In this document: positions 1-8,414 of the stretch, piece after piece
How positions within the stretch are numbered: position 1 is the stretch's first letter
Layout of the letters: each line of letters opens with the position of its first letter
Source: Convivina praedatoris
Lineage (GTDB): Bacteria > Bacillota > Bacilli > Lactobacillales > Lactobacillaceae
Reading direction: 5' to 3' (one strand)
NCBI RefSeq assembly: GCF_933208505.1
Contig: NZ_CAKOEU010000001.1
Length of the DNA: 64,000 nt
Program-made: the position numbers and the translations under genes
The notes under the pieces: generated by a model
Databases searched by the model: none
Told to the model about the DNA's origin: nothing
What the model saw: only the letters and a program-made list of their open reading frames with translations

Positions 1-528
1 CTATTAATCAATGATCAAGTTATCACCCAATTTAGTTCATATCGAAATACCGTCATTGTCAACTTAACTAATCAAGCAGCTGGTCAGGAACAAAAATTAA
101 CGATTCGACTTCGTAATGCTGCCAGTTTAACTCTCAGCAATGTTGCTCTATATCACTTAAATCAGGAAGCAATTAACCAAGACGTCGCGCAATTAAAACA
201 ACATCCCCTAACCATTACCCAACGGACAGAAAATCGGATTATCGGTCACATCACCACCACTACTGCTAAGCCAGTCATTATGACTTCTATTCCAGCAGCA
301 CCAGGTTGGCAGGTTAAAATTGATGGCCAAAAAGTTGCCACCAGCCAGGTTGGTAATTTCCTATTAGCCATTAAAACTAAACCCGGTCGCCATCAAGTCC
401 AATTTAGCTATACACCACCTTACCTATACTGGGGTTTAACCATTACTTTGTTTGGGTTCATCATTTTGGGTAGTCAAATTATAATCAGCCGACCATTCCC
501 CCCGCTTGCAAGAATAGACTGGCCGTGA
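1..528 (+). CDS. YfhO-like multi-membrane protein, C-terminal part
   Basis: The frame is open from the first base to TGA at 526-528, so about 175 C-terminal residues are present and the start lies outside the window. The piece is a beta-rich extracytoplasmic domain containing IPAAPGWQVKIDGQ and GNFLLAIKTKPGRHQVQFSY, followed by one hydrophobic segment and a short basic tail. This ending is typical of YfhO-type membrane proteins (GT-C-like fold), some of which glycosylate teichoic acid or glycolipid. The family call rests only on the tail; the substrate cannot be inferred. Confidence 0.6.
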   Translation, partial: LLINDQVITQFSSYRNTVIVNLTNQAAGQEQKLTIRLRNAASLTLSNVALYHLNQEAINQDVAQLKQHPLTITQRTENRIIGHITTTTAKPVIMTSIPAAPGWQVKIDGQKVATSQVGNFLLAIKTKPGRHQVQFSYTPPYLYWGLTITLFGFIILGSQIIISRPFPPLARIDWP

Positions 529-580
529 TATATTCTTCTTGCTGTATCTAAGCGCACCTGCGCATTGAAAGGACAATCTC

Positions 581-1066
581 ATGTCAGAAGAAAAGACATT
601 TCCAATGACTGCCGAGGGCCGCGATAAGCTGCAGGCAGAACTGGATGATTTAATTACTAACCAACGTCCAGAAATTACAAAACGAATTCAAATCGCCCGT
701 TCGTATGGTGATTTGTCAGAAAACTCAGAATATCAATCAGCTAAGGATGAACAAGCCTTTGTCGAAGGCCGAATCATCACTTTGCGTAAAATGATTGAAA
801 ATGCTGAAATCATTAATGCAAATGCCACTGCTAAGGATGAAGTATCACTTGGTAAAGAAGTTACTTTCCAAGAATTACCAGATGAAGACCCTGAAACCTA
901 CGCCATTGTTGGTTCAGTCGAAGCTGATCCATTGGCCGGTAAGATTTCTAACGAATCACCAATGGCTGCTGCTCTAATCGGTAAGAAGACGGGCGATACA
1001 GTTAATGTTCCGCTTCCTAACGGAGAGAGCATTAAGGTTAAGATTCTAAAAGTTATCACCAAATAA
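581..1066 (+). CDS. greA: Transcription elongation factor GreA
   Basis: 161 residues, the usual GreA length. It stimulates transcript cleavage by RNA polymerase so that backtracked elongation complexes restart. The N-terminal coiled coil (about 1-80) contains the family signature around ARSYGDLSENSEYQSAKDEQ, with the acidic tip residues that enter the secondary channel. The C-terminal FKBP-like domain follows (FQELPDEDPETYAIVGSVEAD). ATG at 581 is preceded by AAAGGA about 8 bases upstream. The gene is followed at once by a strong hairpin and converges on the sugar importer gene. Confidence 0.97.
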   Translation: MSEEKTFPMTAEGRDKLQAELDDLITNQRPEITKRIQIARSYGDLSENSEYQSAKDEQAFVEGRIITLRKMIENAEIINANATAKDEVSLGKEVTFQELPDEDPETYAIVGSVEADPLAGKISNESPMAAALIGKKTGDTVNVPLPNGESIKVKILKVITK

Positions 1067-1088
1067 AAAACGCCGTTAGGCGTTTTTT
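1065..1088. terminator. Bidirectional intrinsic terminator between greA and the sugar importer gene
   Basis: AAAAAACGCC, a four-base loop and GGCGTTTTTT form a stem with an A tract on one side and a T tract on the other, so it can end transcription from both converging genes. Confidence 0.9.
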
Positions 1089-1091
1089 ATT

Positions 1092-2042
1092 TTAAGCAAA
1101 ACTATGAATATTTCCAATAATTAGGGCCCCGATGATAACTAAGGCAGTCCCAATTAAGATATTACGCATCTGTCCACTCGACTTCTTTTCATGCAAAATG
1201 TAGATTCCACCAAATGTTCCCACGATAATACCTAACTGTGAGAAAGTAGTTGCAATTGTTTGACCGATTGATGGAGCAGCAGTTGAGATAAACATGAAAA
1301 TATTACCCAAAGCCCATGTCAAACCAGTCAAGATGTTGCGCCAAGTTGGCGCTGCAAACATTACCTTTTGTTCCCGGAAAATCAAAATCGCAATCAACAA
1401 GGCACCGACCACCTGCCCAATGGCCTGTGGTCCCACAATGGCGGTCATATAATCAATTCCATTGTTAGCAGCCTTGATTGATGGCTTAATGTATTCAATT
1501 TTACTCAAGAAATTAGGCAAAACAAAGTACAACATGAAGCCCAAAGTTGAAATAACTAGGTAGAGCAATCCCTTACCATTCAAAGCACTTTCAGCTTTCT
1601 TTTCTGACTTTTTGTCAGGCAAAGAAATCAACGTAGCACCAAACACAACTAAGGCAATCGAAATGATACCGACCAACCACATCTTGATGTTGATCCATTC
1701 ACCCAAGACAGTAGCAGCCATCACAGCGTTCATGATAATCTGAGCAGCCGTTGACAATGGCATTCCAATTGAAACGCCCATCTGCTTAAACATCAAGAAC
1801 TGGAAAGCCATTCCGACAGCCCAAACTAATCCAGATAGAATTCCAACGACCCAGATTTCTTTACCAAGGTAAATCCCTCGTGGCATAACGAAGAAAAACA
1901 TGGTTCCTAATCCAAAGAGTAAAGCACCAAAGGTCATACCCAACGTCTGTTGAGCAGCGCTTCCACCCATTTTTGTACTGATAAGACCAACGGATCCCCA
2001 GAACAAAGCTGGCAATAAAGCCAGTAAAATTGCAGCATTCAT
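1092..2042 (-). CDS. glcU: GlcU/RbsU-type glucose/ribose uptake permease
   Basis: About 316 residues and ten hydrophobic segments, matching the GRP (glucose/ribose porter, DMT superfamily) family. It is a non-PTS secondary importer in the cytoplasmic membrane. The N-terminus MNAAILLALLPALFWG and the later repeat-like segment NILTGLTWALGNIFMF are typical of GlcU. I chose the ATG at 2042 because GGAG lies just upstream; a GTG four codons earlier overlaps that ribosome site. A perfect cre box precedes the gene, so catabolite control by CcpA is likely. Glucose versus ribose specificity cannot be read from sequence. Confidence 0.85.
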   Translation of the reverse strand: MNAAILLALLPALFWGSVGLISTKMGGSAAQQTLGMTFGALLFGLGTMFFFVMPRGIYLGKEIWVVGILSGLVWAVGMAFQFLMFKQMGVSIGMPLSTAAQIIMNAVMAATVLGEWINIKMWLVGIISIALVVFGATLISLPDKKSEKKAESALNGKGLLYLVISTLGFMLYFVLPNFLSKIEYIKPSIKAANNGIDYMTAIVGPQAIGQVVGALLIAILIFREQKVMFAAPTWRNILTGLTWALGNIFMFISTAAPSIGQTIATTFSQLGIIVGTFGGIYILHEKKSSGQMRNILIGTALVIIGALIIGNIHSFA

Positions 2043-2092
2043 ACTAAATACCACTCCTTTTCAAATTAATTACAAGTGATATTGTACACTTG

Positions 2093-2106
2093 TGAAAACG
2101 TTTACA
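2093..2106. promoter_or_regulatory. cre site (CcpA operator) upstream of glcU
   Basis: TGAAAACGTTTACA matches the Gram-positive consensus TGWAANCGNTNWCA at every position and is palindromic. On the minus strand it lies just upstream of a TACAAT -10 element, so bound CcpA would block the promoter. Presence of CcpA is inferred from the family. Confidence 0.8.
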
Positions 2107-2131
2107 CAAGCATTTTATTCATTCCTTAAAC

Positions 2132-2167
2132 AAAAATAAATAGACCCTTATGGGTCTATTTATTTTT
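2132..2167. terminator. Terminator downstream of the MltG/GH73 gene
   Basis: AAAAATAAATAGACCC, loop TTAT and the exact complement give a 16-bp stem with T-rich flanks. It overlaps the stop codon of the minus-strand gene to its right. Confidence 0.85.
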
Positions 2168-3377
2168 ACTTATCATATTGTTCTAGATTCCAAGATTCAA
2201 TTAGCTTAATCAAAAGCTGAGTATAATTAGTATCGGTCGCATAAGAATCGTCCTGCAAAGCCTTGGCAGCTTGCTTATAATTCTTAGCAGCTAAGACATC
2301 CTTAAACTGATCCGGATTCCAAGTATTTCCCTTAGCTAACGTTTCCGCATGTTGCTTCATGCTATCCTTCCAGGACTTATAAACTGCGAATCGAGCTTTT
2401 TGCGTTTGAGTCTCACCATCAACAACTTCGCTAGTCTCCAAGACAACCGACTTACCAGCCCGTTCGTCCTGAGTTTTTACACCATAGTAGTTGTTGTACT
2501 TAGATGACAAAATGGAATTATCCCAGTTCGACTCGTGGGCAGCTTGAGCAATTGAAATAGAAGCTAAGATGCCATATTCCTTACTTAATTCTTGGGCATA
2601 TGGTGCAATTTTTTTAATAAATTTCAACCGTCGTTCAAACTCAGATTTACCAGAAACAGAAGTTAAGGAAATAACCGTTGGTGCTGGAATGCCATTAGCC
2701 TTCATTTCTGAGTAATAAGGCTTCAAATCATCATTGGCAATCCCTAACAATTTTTCAACTACCGCATCAGCATTACCAGACCCCTTCAAGTTATAGACAC
2801 CGGGATAAACGTAATCATACAACTTATAGGTTGTTTTACCGGAAGGGTTTACTCCCTTCATAAGCTGTGGATACTTGGCTTCCATCTTCTTAATCAGATT
2901 TTTATCATCGTAAGCTTGAAGAATTTTAGCACTCGGTACATTAGTTGCCGTGGCAATCGACTGAGCCGTTTGCTCTGGCGTTTGCGTATTACCAATATAA
3001 GCATACCCCTCAGGTAGCTGCGGTGCCGCCGTTGGACCAATCGTCATTTGCTTATAAATCGATTCCACATCTTGGGCCGCTGAAAGCAAATAAGTTCCAG
3101 CAATCAACTTCTCAGAACCATATTGTTTAGCATACTTAGCAAAGGCGTGAGAACTGCGAATAATCTTTTCTTTTTGCAGCGTATCGCCCATTTCTTGCGG
3201 TGTTGATCCCGATTTAATTGTTACCGCTTTAAACTTTGTATCATTGGGATTTAAGGCCTGATAACCCGTATCCGAAATAATTTTAAAAGAAAAATAGGCA
3301 ATAATAATAACCGCCATTGCTGCCATTAATTTCACGAAGAAACTTCGTTTCTTACGCCTTCTTTTTTGAACCCGCAT
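2166..3377 (-). CDS. Wall-associated hybrid: MltG-like domain plus GH73 glucosaminidase
   Basis: 403 residues with a basic N-terminus and one membrane anchor (about 15-33), then an extracellular region. Residues about 45-245 follow the YceG/MltG plan: FKAVTIKSGSTPQEMGDTL, AGTYLLS, LPEGYAYIG, YPGVYNL. At the MltG active-site motif (usually L-A-S-I-V-E-K-E) this protein has L-T-S-V-S-G-K-S, so the catalytic glutamate is replaced. The C-terminal about 150 residues are a GH73 endo-beta-N-acetylglucosaminidase domain (AQAAHESNWDNSILSSKYNN, with the expected catalytic Glu). I infer an anchored peptidoglycan hydrolase whose MltG part is a binding or positioning module. Start ATG has AAGGTG upstream. 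Confidence 0.8.
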   Translation of the reverse strand: MRVQKRRRKKRSFFVKLMAAMAVIIIAYFSFKIISDTGYQALNPNDTKFKAVTIKSGSTPQEMGDTLQKEKIIRSSHAFAKYAKQYGSEKLIAGTYLLSAAQDVESIYKQMTIGPTAAPQLPEGYAYIGNTQTPEQTAQSIATATNVPSAKILQAYDDKNLIKKMEAKYPQLMKGVNPSGKTTYKLYDYVYPGVYNLKGSGNADAVVEKLLGIANDDLKPYYSEMKANGIPAPTVISLTSVSGKSEFERRLKFIKKIAPYAQELSKEYGILASISIAQAAHESNWDNSILSSKYNNYYGVKTQDERAGKSVVLETSEVVDGETQTQKARFAVYKSWKDSMKQHAETLAKGNTWNPDQFKDVLAAKNYKQAAKALQDDSYATDTNYTQLLIKLIESWNLEQYDK

Positions 3378-3411
3378 AATTATTCACCTTATGAAAACTG
3401 GATTTTAAATT

Positions 3412-3440
3412 AAAACAACCAGCCTATAGCCGGTGGTTTT
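3412..3440 (-). terminator. Terminator after ackA
   Basis: The segment folds into a stem AAAAC.ACC.GC / GC.GGT.GTTTT with two mismatches and loop CTATA. It lies between the ackA stop and the next minus-strand gene. Confidence 0.6.
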
Positions 3441-3468
3441 AGTCACTTAATTGGTATTATACACTAAA

Positions 3469-4713
3469 TCATTTTTCGCCCATTAAAGTTTGTACATCAC
3501 GAGCAATCATTAACTCTTCATTGGTAGGTACAACCAAAACCTTAATCTTAGAATCATCGGTTGACACAATAGCTTCATCACGCATACCGGTATTCTTAGC
3601 ATCATCAATCGTAACACCAAAGTAGCTAAGCTTTTCAATAATTTCCTTACGGACTTCATAGCCATTTTCACCAATACCTGCGGTAAAGATAATGGCGTCA
3701 ACTCCGTTCATTTCAGCAATGTACTGACCAACATAACGAACAACTCGGTTAACAAACATATCAATGGCCAAATTAGCATGCTCATTGGTATCGCGAACTG
3801 CCTCCAAATCACGCATATCACTTGAGATAGTTGAAATACCCAAAAGGCCAGACTTCTTGTTCAACACATCCATCATTTCTTCGTTTGAAAGATGTTCATG
3901 TTCTTGGATGTAGTTAATTAATGACGCATCAACATCTCCAACTCGAGTGGCCATAGTCAACCCAGCCATTGGCGTGAAGCCCATCGAGGTATCATATGAC
4001 TTACCGTTTTGAACAGCTGTAGCTGAAGCTCCAGCACCCAAGTGCAAAGTAATCAACTTAAGATCGTTAATATCACGATCTAACATTTCAGCAGCACGGT
4101 GGGCTACATAACGGTGAGAAGTACCATGGGCTCCATACTTACGAGCTCCATAACGAGTATAGTACTGGTAAGGTAAGGAATAAAGGTAATTAACCTTAGG
4201 CATTGTTTGATGGAAAGAAGTGTCAAAGACCGCCACTGATACAGCGTGTGGCAAAATCTTTTGAAAAGCTCGAATACCCATCGCATTGGCTGGGTTATGC
4301 AAAGGTGCATAAGCCGCCAAACGCTCAATTTTATGCAAAACTTCTTCGTCAACAACAACTGAACTGTTAAACCATTCCCCACCTGAAACAACACGGTGTC
4401 CAACACCAACGATTTCATCAAGGTTTTCAATAATTCCTAGTTCACTCAAATGCTTAAGCATTACATTGATTGCAACTTGGTGATCTTTAACTGGAGCAAC
4501 AACTTTAAACTTAGCCTTTTTCCCATCGTCAGACAAAGTAATATCCTCAGTTGCGACCACGGAACCATCATTTTGATATTTAATCGTAATAATGGCATCA
4601 TCCATACCAATTCGTTCGATTAAACCTTGTGCAATAACCTCTTCAGCTGGCATTTCCAATAGTTGAAACTTTAAGGAAGAACTACCCGCATTCACCGCCA
4701 TTATTTTAGCCAT
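3469..4713 (-). CDS. ackA: Acetate kinase
   Basis: 414 residues. It interconverts acetyl phosphate + ADP and acetate + ATP, the ATP-yielding last step of acetate formation in lactic acid bacteria. Signatures seen are MAVNAGSSSLKFQLL at the N-terminus, GHRVVSGGEWF, FDTSFHQTMP, GAHGTSHRYV, LHLGAGASATAV and FTAGIGENG, covering both ASKHA nucleotide/acetate-binding halves. It is slightly longer than the common 395-400 residues. The start is preceded by AGGGG. It appears to be a single-gene unit. Confidence 0.97.
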   Translation of the reverse strand: MAKIMAVNAGSSSLKFQLLEMPAEEVIAQGLIERIGMDDAIITIKYQNDGSVVATEDITLSDDGKKAKFKVVAPVKDHQVAINVMLKHLSELGIIENLDEIVGVGHRVVSGGEWFNSSVVVDEEVLHKIERLAAYAPLHNPANAMGIRAFQKILPHAVSVAVFDTSFHQTMPKVNYLYSLPYQYYTRYGARKYGAHGTSHRYVAHRAAEMLDRDINDLKLITLHLGAGASATAVQNGKSYDTSMGFTPMAGLTMATRVGDVDASLINYIQEHEHLSNEEMMDVLNKKSGLLGISTISSDMRDLEAVRDTNEHANLAIDMFVNRVVRYVGQYIAEMNGVDAIIFTAGIGENGYEVRKEIIEKLSYFGVTIDDAKNTGMRDEAIVSTDDSKIKVLVVPTNEELMIARDVQTLMGEK

Positions 4714-4748
4714 TATTAACCCCTAACTCACATTTTTAAAATTTTACA

Positions 4749-5753
4749 TTATCTGCTACGGTTCAGTTTAACCCAGCTTTTAATATCTTGCAAAAAATCT
4801 TCAAAAGCCGTTGGCTCTTTTAAAGGAGGATACGTTCCTACCAAGACCTCTCCCTTAGGATTAGCCTCTCTAGGACGCAAAACCAAGATAGCTTTAGATG
4901 CAGCCTCATTTAAAAAATAATTTTTTGGTAACTTAAGAAAAGCCTTCAATTGAGCCTTAGTAGCTAAAAACTTGAGCAACTTTTCATGCTCTGGACCTTC
5001 TAAAATATTGGCTGGCACAAGAAAGTAAAGCCATCCAGTGGAAGAAACTAAATTCATCGCCTCTTCAATTAGCAAAAAATGGGCAAAAGATTTCCCTTCA
5101 GCTGCACGCAATTCATATTTGTCAGGCACTGTTTGCGGATAATAGCCAACTGGTAAGTCACTAATAACTAGCTGAGCTTTAATTTTTTCATCTGCTGATA
5201 CTGACAAAACATCGGCTTGATAAAGGTCGGTCTCATCATCGTGCAAAAGTCGATCACTCACATGGGCTAATGCTAACTGAACCTGATCATTATCAAAACC
5301 AATCCGCTTTAAATGCACTTGATGGTGCTCAAACACCTCATCAACTGTCCATAACAAATTACCACTGCCAACTGTCATATCTAAAATGGTATCCCCACTT
5401 TGGACACCAGCAGTTTGATAGGCTAAGTCGCCTAATAAATAGCCAATTCCATCAGGGGTTAATTGACTATTCATATCGGCATAATCAGTCCGTTTCACCT
5501 TTAAAAGTAACAACTGCAAGACATTACGTTTTTCAGTTAAATCTAAACTGACCCAGTCAATCTGCCCCATCTTATTACTTAGAGTTCGACCCTGATTGTC
5601 TTGAAAAAGTGGGTTATCCTGGGGTTGCCCATCAACTACGTATTCTAAAACAGCCACTAAAGCGGCTGTTAGACTAACTTTGTAAGTAGTTTGATAGTGT
5701 TCTACAACAGAAAAAATGCTGTCAAAATACGCTGGAATTTTACTATTTATCAT
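4749..5753 (-). CDS. YtxK-like class I SAM methyltransferase at the end of the comG operon
   Basis: 334 residues. A helical N-terminal region leads into an N6-adenine-type methyltransferase fold: SAM-binding motif ILDMTVGSGNLLW (about 114-126) and a catalytic D-L-P-V-G-Y-Y-P that replaces the usual NPPY. This is the YtxK family, which lacks a specificity domain and commonly follows comG and precedes ackA in Bacilli. The stop of comGG is only 9 bp upstream, so co-transcription is likely. The actual methyl acceptor is not established. Confidence 0.8.
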   Translation of the reverse strand: MINSKIPAYFDSIFSVVEHYQTTYKVSLTAALVAVLEYVVDGQPQDNPLFQDNQGRTLSNKMGQIDWVSLDLTEKRNVLQLLLLKVKRTDYADMNSQLTPDGIGYLLGDLAYQTAGVQSGDTILDMTVGSGNLLWTVDEVFEHHQVHLKRIGFDNDQVQLALAHVSDRLLHDDETDLYQADVLSVSADEKIKAQLVISDLPVGYYPQTVPDKYELRAAEGKSFAHFLLIEEAMNLVSSTGWLYFLVPANILEGPEHEKLLKFLATKAQLKAFLKLPKNYFLNEAASKAILVLRPREANPKGEVLVGTYPPLKEPTAFEDFLQDIKSWVKLNRSR

Positions 5754-5762
5754 GTCTTTATT

Positions 5763-6074
5763 TTAGCGGTTTCCATCCTGATGAGCAACTAAAAGCGAGC
5801 GCTGGTAGCTATTATGCCCCTTAAAGTGGATCAATAACTGGTGATCTTTTACCTCAATATGATGCCCCTCCACATCAAAACTAGAATGAGCTTGCTGCCC
5901 ATAAATAATACTAGCTAAAATTTGGATACGATCAATTTCAGTATTACGATTTAACTCCTGCTGTGCCACCAACTGTTCTTTAAAAATACCATTTTGCAAA
6001 ACTAAGGCCGCACTCAAACAACCTAACACTAGTAAAGTAGTCACTAAAATATACGCTGGTTGTTTATTTATCAT
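5763..6074 (-). CDS. comGG: ComGG-like minor competence pseudopilin
   Basis: 103 residues: a short N-terminus MINKQPAYILVTTLLVL giving one membrane helix, then a small polar domain. Position (last comG gene, before the YtxK-like methyltransferase) and size indicate ComGG, a minor component of the transformation pilus. Sequence conservation in ComGG is low, so the assignment is mainly positional. Its ATG overlaps the end of the read-through comGF frame by 11 bp. Confidence 0.65.
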   Translation of the reverse strand: MINKQPAYILVTTLLVLGCLSAALVLQNGIFKEQLVAQQELNRNTEIDRIQILASIIYGQQAHSSFDVEGHHIEVKDHQLLIHFKGHNSYQRSLLVAHQDGNR

Positions 6075-6561
6075 AATGATAATTATCCTTTATTAATTGG
6101 TGTGGCAAGAATAGAGAGCCTTCAATTGTGCAACCATTATTTAACTTAAGACGTAAAATCTGATAGCCCGACTGAGCTAAACAAGTAACGAAATCAACAT
6201 CATGCATTAAAATAACTTGTCCCGCCTGGGGACTGACCACAACTAGTCAATGCTTCATCACTTTTAAGCTGGCGGATTCTCCAGTACTATTTTTTACTAA
6301 AATTTCACCTTTGTTAACCCGCTCTAATTGATAGTGCTGTAAATTCAACTGGTTTAGAGCCACTTGTAAATTAATTTGCGGATTTCTTTGACTGCTGTGC
6401 TGTAGTTGTTGGCCGACCATTTGAAGACTCATCAACACTAAAACGGTCACGGCCAGAGCGATTAGGGCTTCGATCATCGTGAAGGCTGGTGACTGGTTCC
6501 TCAGTCCACTGCTGCCAGGACGCCATCGCTGCTCGTTTTTTTGTTTCTGTTTGACTGCCAA
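6064..6561 (-). pseudogene. comGF: comGF interrupted by an in-frame TGA
   Basis: The first part encodes the prepilin signature PAFTMIEALIALAVTVLVLM and stops at TGA (6247-6249) after about 104 codons. The same frame then continues open for 60 codons (L-V-V-V-S-P-Q-A-G-Q ... G-S-L-F-L-P) to a TAA that overlaps the comGG start, as expected for this tightly overlapping operon. The intact product would resemble ComGF, a minor pseudopilin needed for DNA uptake. Either the strain carries a nonsense mutation or the base is a sequencing error. The start is uncertain: TTG at 6561 is upstream of the motif and no in-frame ATG is close by. Confidence 0.75.
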
Positions 6562-6706
6562 TTTTTTCTAACCGCCTTTTTTGCTTTTGAAAATTTACCA
6601 CTTGTTCATGTTCAAAAGCCACCATCGCTGTAGCGACAATCAAAGCCAATATCCCCTCAGCCAAAACAAAAGCAGGTTTAGCCTTAATGATTGATTTGAA
6701 AACGAT
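6371..6706 (-). CDS. comGE: ComGE-like minor competence pseudopilin, probable non-ATG start
   Basis: The prepilin motif K-A-K-P-A-F-V-L-A-E-G-I-L-A-L lies upstream of the first TTG (6664), so translation must start earlier. In frame there is no ATG, GTG or TTG, but AGGAGGGGG at 6712-6720 sits 8 bases before ATC (6704-6706), which I take as the start; ATT at 6688 is the alternative. This gives about 111 residues, near the usual ComGE size. The 3' end overlaps comGF by up to 190 bp and its C-terminus is hydrophilic and low in similarity, so a shifted 3' end is possible. Confidence 0.6.
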   Translation of the reverse strand: MVFKSIIKAKPAFVLAEGILALIVATAMVAFEHEQVVNFQKQKRRLEKIGSQTETKKRAAMASWQQWTEEPVTSLHDDRSPNRSGRDRFSVDESSNGRPTTTAQQSKKSAN

Positions 6707-7088
6707 AGTCGCCCCCTCCTAAACTAAAAATAATTGCTATTTTTTGTTGCAAACCATTTTCTAAAACAATCGTTGTTGGTGCAACATAGCCTGTTGGTAA
6801 AATTTTTACTAATTGGCTTTGATGGCAACGGTAATTTTTAGGATAAGTTAAATTTGTATGGTTAAAACTTACTGCTTCCAACCCAAAATTAACATTGACG
6901 GGTTGTCCACGTCCCTGGGCTAAGTTCCGTGCGTGTTGCCAGTGACTGTCAAAGCTTGTCTGCCACTGATCTACTTTGACGCCGGGCTGACTACTAAAAT
7001 GATGCCCCCCAATTAAAATTAATAGGGCAACTACTGCTAAAGTAACAAGGGCTTCTACTAGAGTAAAAGCCTTATTGATGGACTTCAT
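6684..7088 (-). CDS. comGD: ComGD competence pseudopilin
   Basis: About 134 residues. The type IV prepilin motif NKAFTLVEALVTLAVVALL is at the N-terminus, with the peptidase site before F and Glu at +5, followed by a globular domain. It is a pseudopilin of the transformation pilus, processed by ComC. I start at ATG 7088, which overlaps the comGC stop by 17 bp; a TTG five codons earlier is less likely. Confidence 0.85.
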   Translation of the reverse strand: MKSINKAFTLVEALVTLAVVALLILIGGHHFSSQPGVKVDQWQTSFDSHWQHARNLAQGRGQPVNVNFGLEAVSFNHTNLTYPKNYRCHQSQLVKILPTGYVAPTTIVLENGLQQKIAIIFSLGGGDYRFQINH

Positions 7089-7380
7089 TTTGACTAATAC
7101 CAATCTTCAAATCCTTAATTTTATCAACCTGTTTCCCATTCAAATAGTGCTCCCTGGCCAAGTCGTCTAAAGTAACATTACTGGCCTCAGGATGTTCATT
7201 TTGATATAAATCAACTTGAGTTTGCACCATTGCAACCATCGCTTTAGCATGAGTTTGACTGGCATTTTTTCGTTGTACATTTAAATTTGGTAAGATTAAT
7301 AGCATTAATAAGCCGATAATAAATAGCACTACTGCTGCTTCAATCAAGGTAAAAGCCTTCGTTTTTTTCATTATTTTCAT
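7072..7380 (-). CDS. comGC: ComGC major competence pseudopilin
   Basis: About 102 residues with the classic class-III signal KKTKAFTLIEAAVVLFIIGL and a helical stalk, then a short C-terminal domain. ComGC is the main subunit of the competence pilus that brings DNA through the wall. The start ATG lies 9 bases after GGAGG inside the comGB tail; the stop of comGB overlaps this start (TGATG). Confidence 0.92.
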   Translation of the reverse strand: MKIMKKTKAFTLIEAAVVLFIIGLLMLLILPNLNVQRKNASQTHAKAMVAMVQTQVDLYQNEHPEASNVTLDDLAREHYLNGKQVDKIKDLKIGISQNEVHQ

Positions 7381-8414
7381 CAATTCATTCCTCCGATATT
7401 TTGATACATGGGTAATAACATCGCTAAGTAAAGACCAACAATGGCCAGACCAACCACGGCAAAAAAGATTGGTTGAAGGCTAGCAATTAAGCGATCTGTC
7501 TGTCTTACCAAGGTATTAAACTGTAATTTGGCGTAATAAGCTAAGTAAGCTGATAATTTATCGGCCGTATGCCCTCTGGTAAAATAACCGGCCACTGAAG
7601 CATTAAAATAAGGCTGTTGCCAAATGAACGTTTCCAGTGTCCCTCCCTGTGAAAGTCTAGCTTGGGCAAACCGCGCTAGATCAACAACTAAATTATCAGC
7701 CGGCTGTTGAACCAATTCTTCAATTATTTCCGGGATAGTTAAACCGCTCGATAAAAGCATAGACAACTGCTGACTAAGCTGGTAAGTTAGGGCTGTTTTT
7801 ACCAATCCACCAATAATTGGTAAATGTACTAGTAAATTAAGCCGTGATAAGGATGTTTTTTTAGTCCACCAGTACCAAATCATCAAGCTAGCAACTAATG
7901 CGGCTAATCCAAACCCTACTAATAGCCAATCAAATCGACTATCAACCACATTAGCTGATGACCATTGACTCATAATTGGATATAAAAAATAACGTAGAGC
8001 TATTAACATAAGTGCTAATAACACCAATAAAATTACTGGATAGCGCATTACTTGTTTTAATTTTTCTTCTTGCTGGCTAATTCTAGATAGATTTCTCCCT
8101 AAAATAATTAATGTTTGGGCTAAGTCTCCATGTTTCTTAGCCAAAGAGAGTTGTAATGCAATTGCCGTACTGATAAAAGGTTGCAGAGCTTCTACCAAAC
8201 TACTACCCTGAGCCAATTTCTTTTGTACATAAATCAATTTTTGCTGCCACTGGGGATGACTTTTTTCTAAAACATCCAAACTACGTACAATACTATAACC
8301 AGAATCCAATAGCTCCCCCAACTCTTGGAAAAAAAGGACTTGATCATGTCGTTTGAATTTTTTTAAATTGCTGGTAGGTTGCCGATGTAATTTTTTGAGC
8401 TTGTAAAGCAGCAT
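7380..8414 (-). CDS. comGB: ComGB, polytopic pilus assembly protein
   Basis: 344 residues of the type II secretion F (PilC/GspF) family: two cytoplasmic four-helix repeats (QELGELLDSGYSIVRSLDVL about 32-51; QLSMLLSSGLTIPEIIEEL about 215-233), each followed by membrane helices, and a final hydrophobic segment. It anchors the ATPase ComGA to the pilus base. It overlaps comGA by 71 bp, suggesting translational coupling. Confidence 0.9.
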   Translation of the reverse strand: MLLYKLKKLHRQPTSNLKKFKRHDQVLFFQELGELLDSGYSIVRSLDVLEKSHPQWQQKLIYVQKKLAQGSSLVEALQPFISTAIALQLSLAKKHGDLAQTLIILGRNLSRISQQEEKLKQVMRYPVILLVLLALMLIALRYFLYPIMSQWSSANVVDSRFDWLLVGFGLAALVASLMIWYWWTKKTSLSRLNLLVHLPIIGGLVKTALTYQLSQQLSMLLSSGLTIPEIIEELVQQPADNLVVDLARFAQARLSQGGTLETFIWQQPYFNASVAGYFTRGHTADKLSAYLAYYAKLQFNTLVRQTDRLIASLQPIFFAVVGLAIVGLYLAMLLPMYQNIGGMN

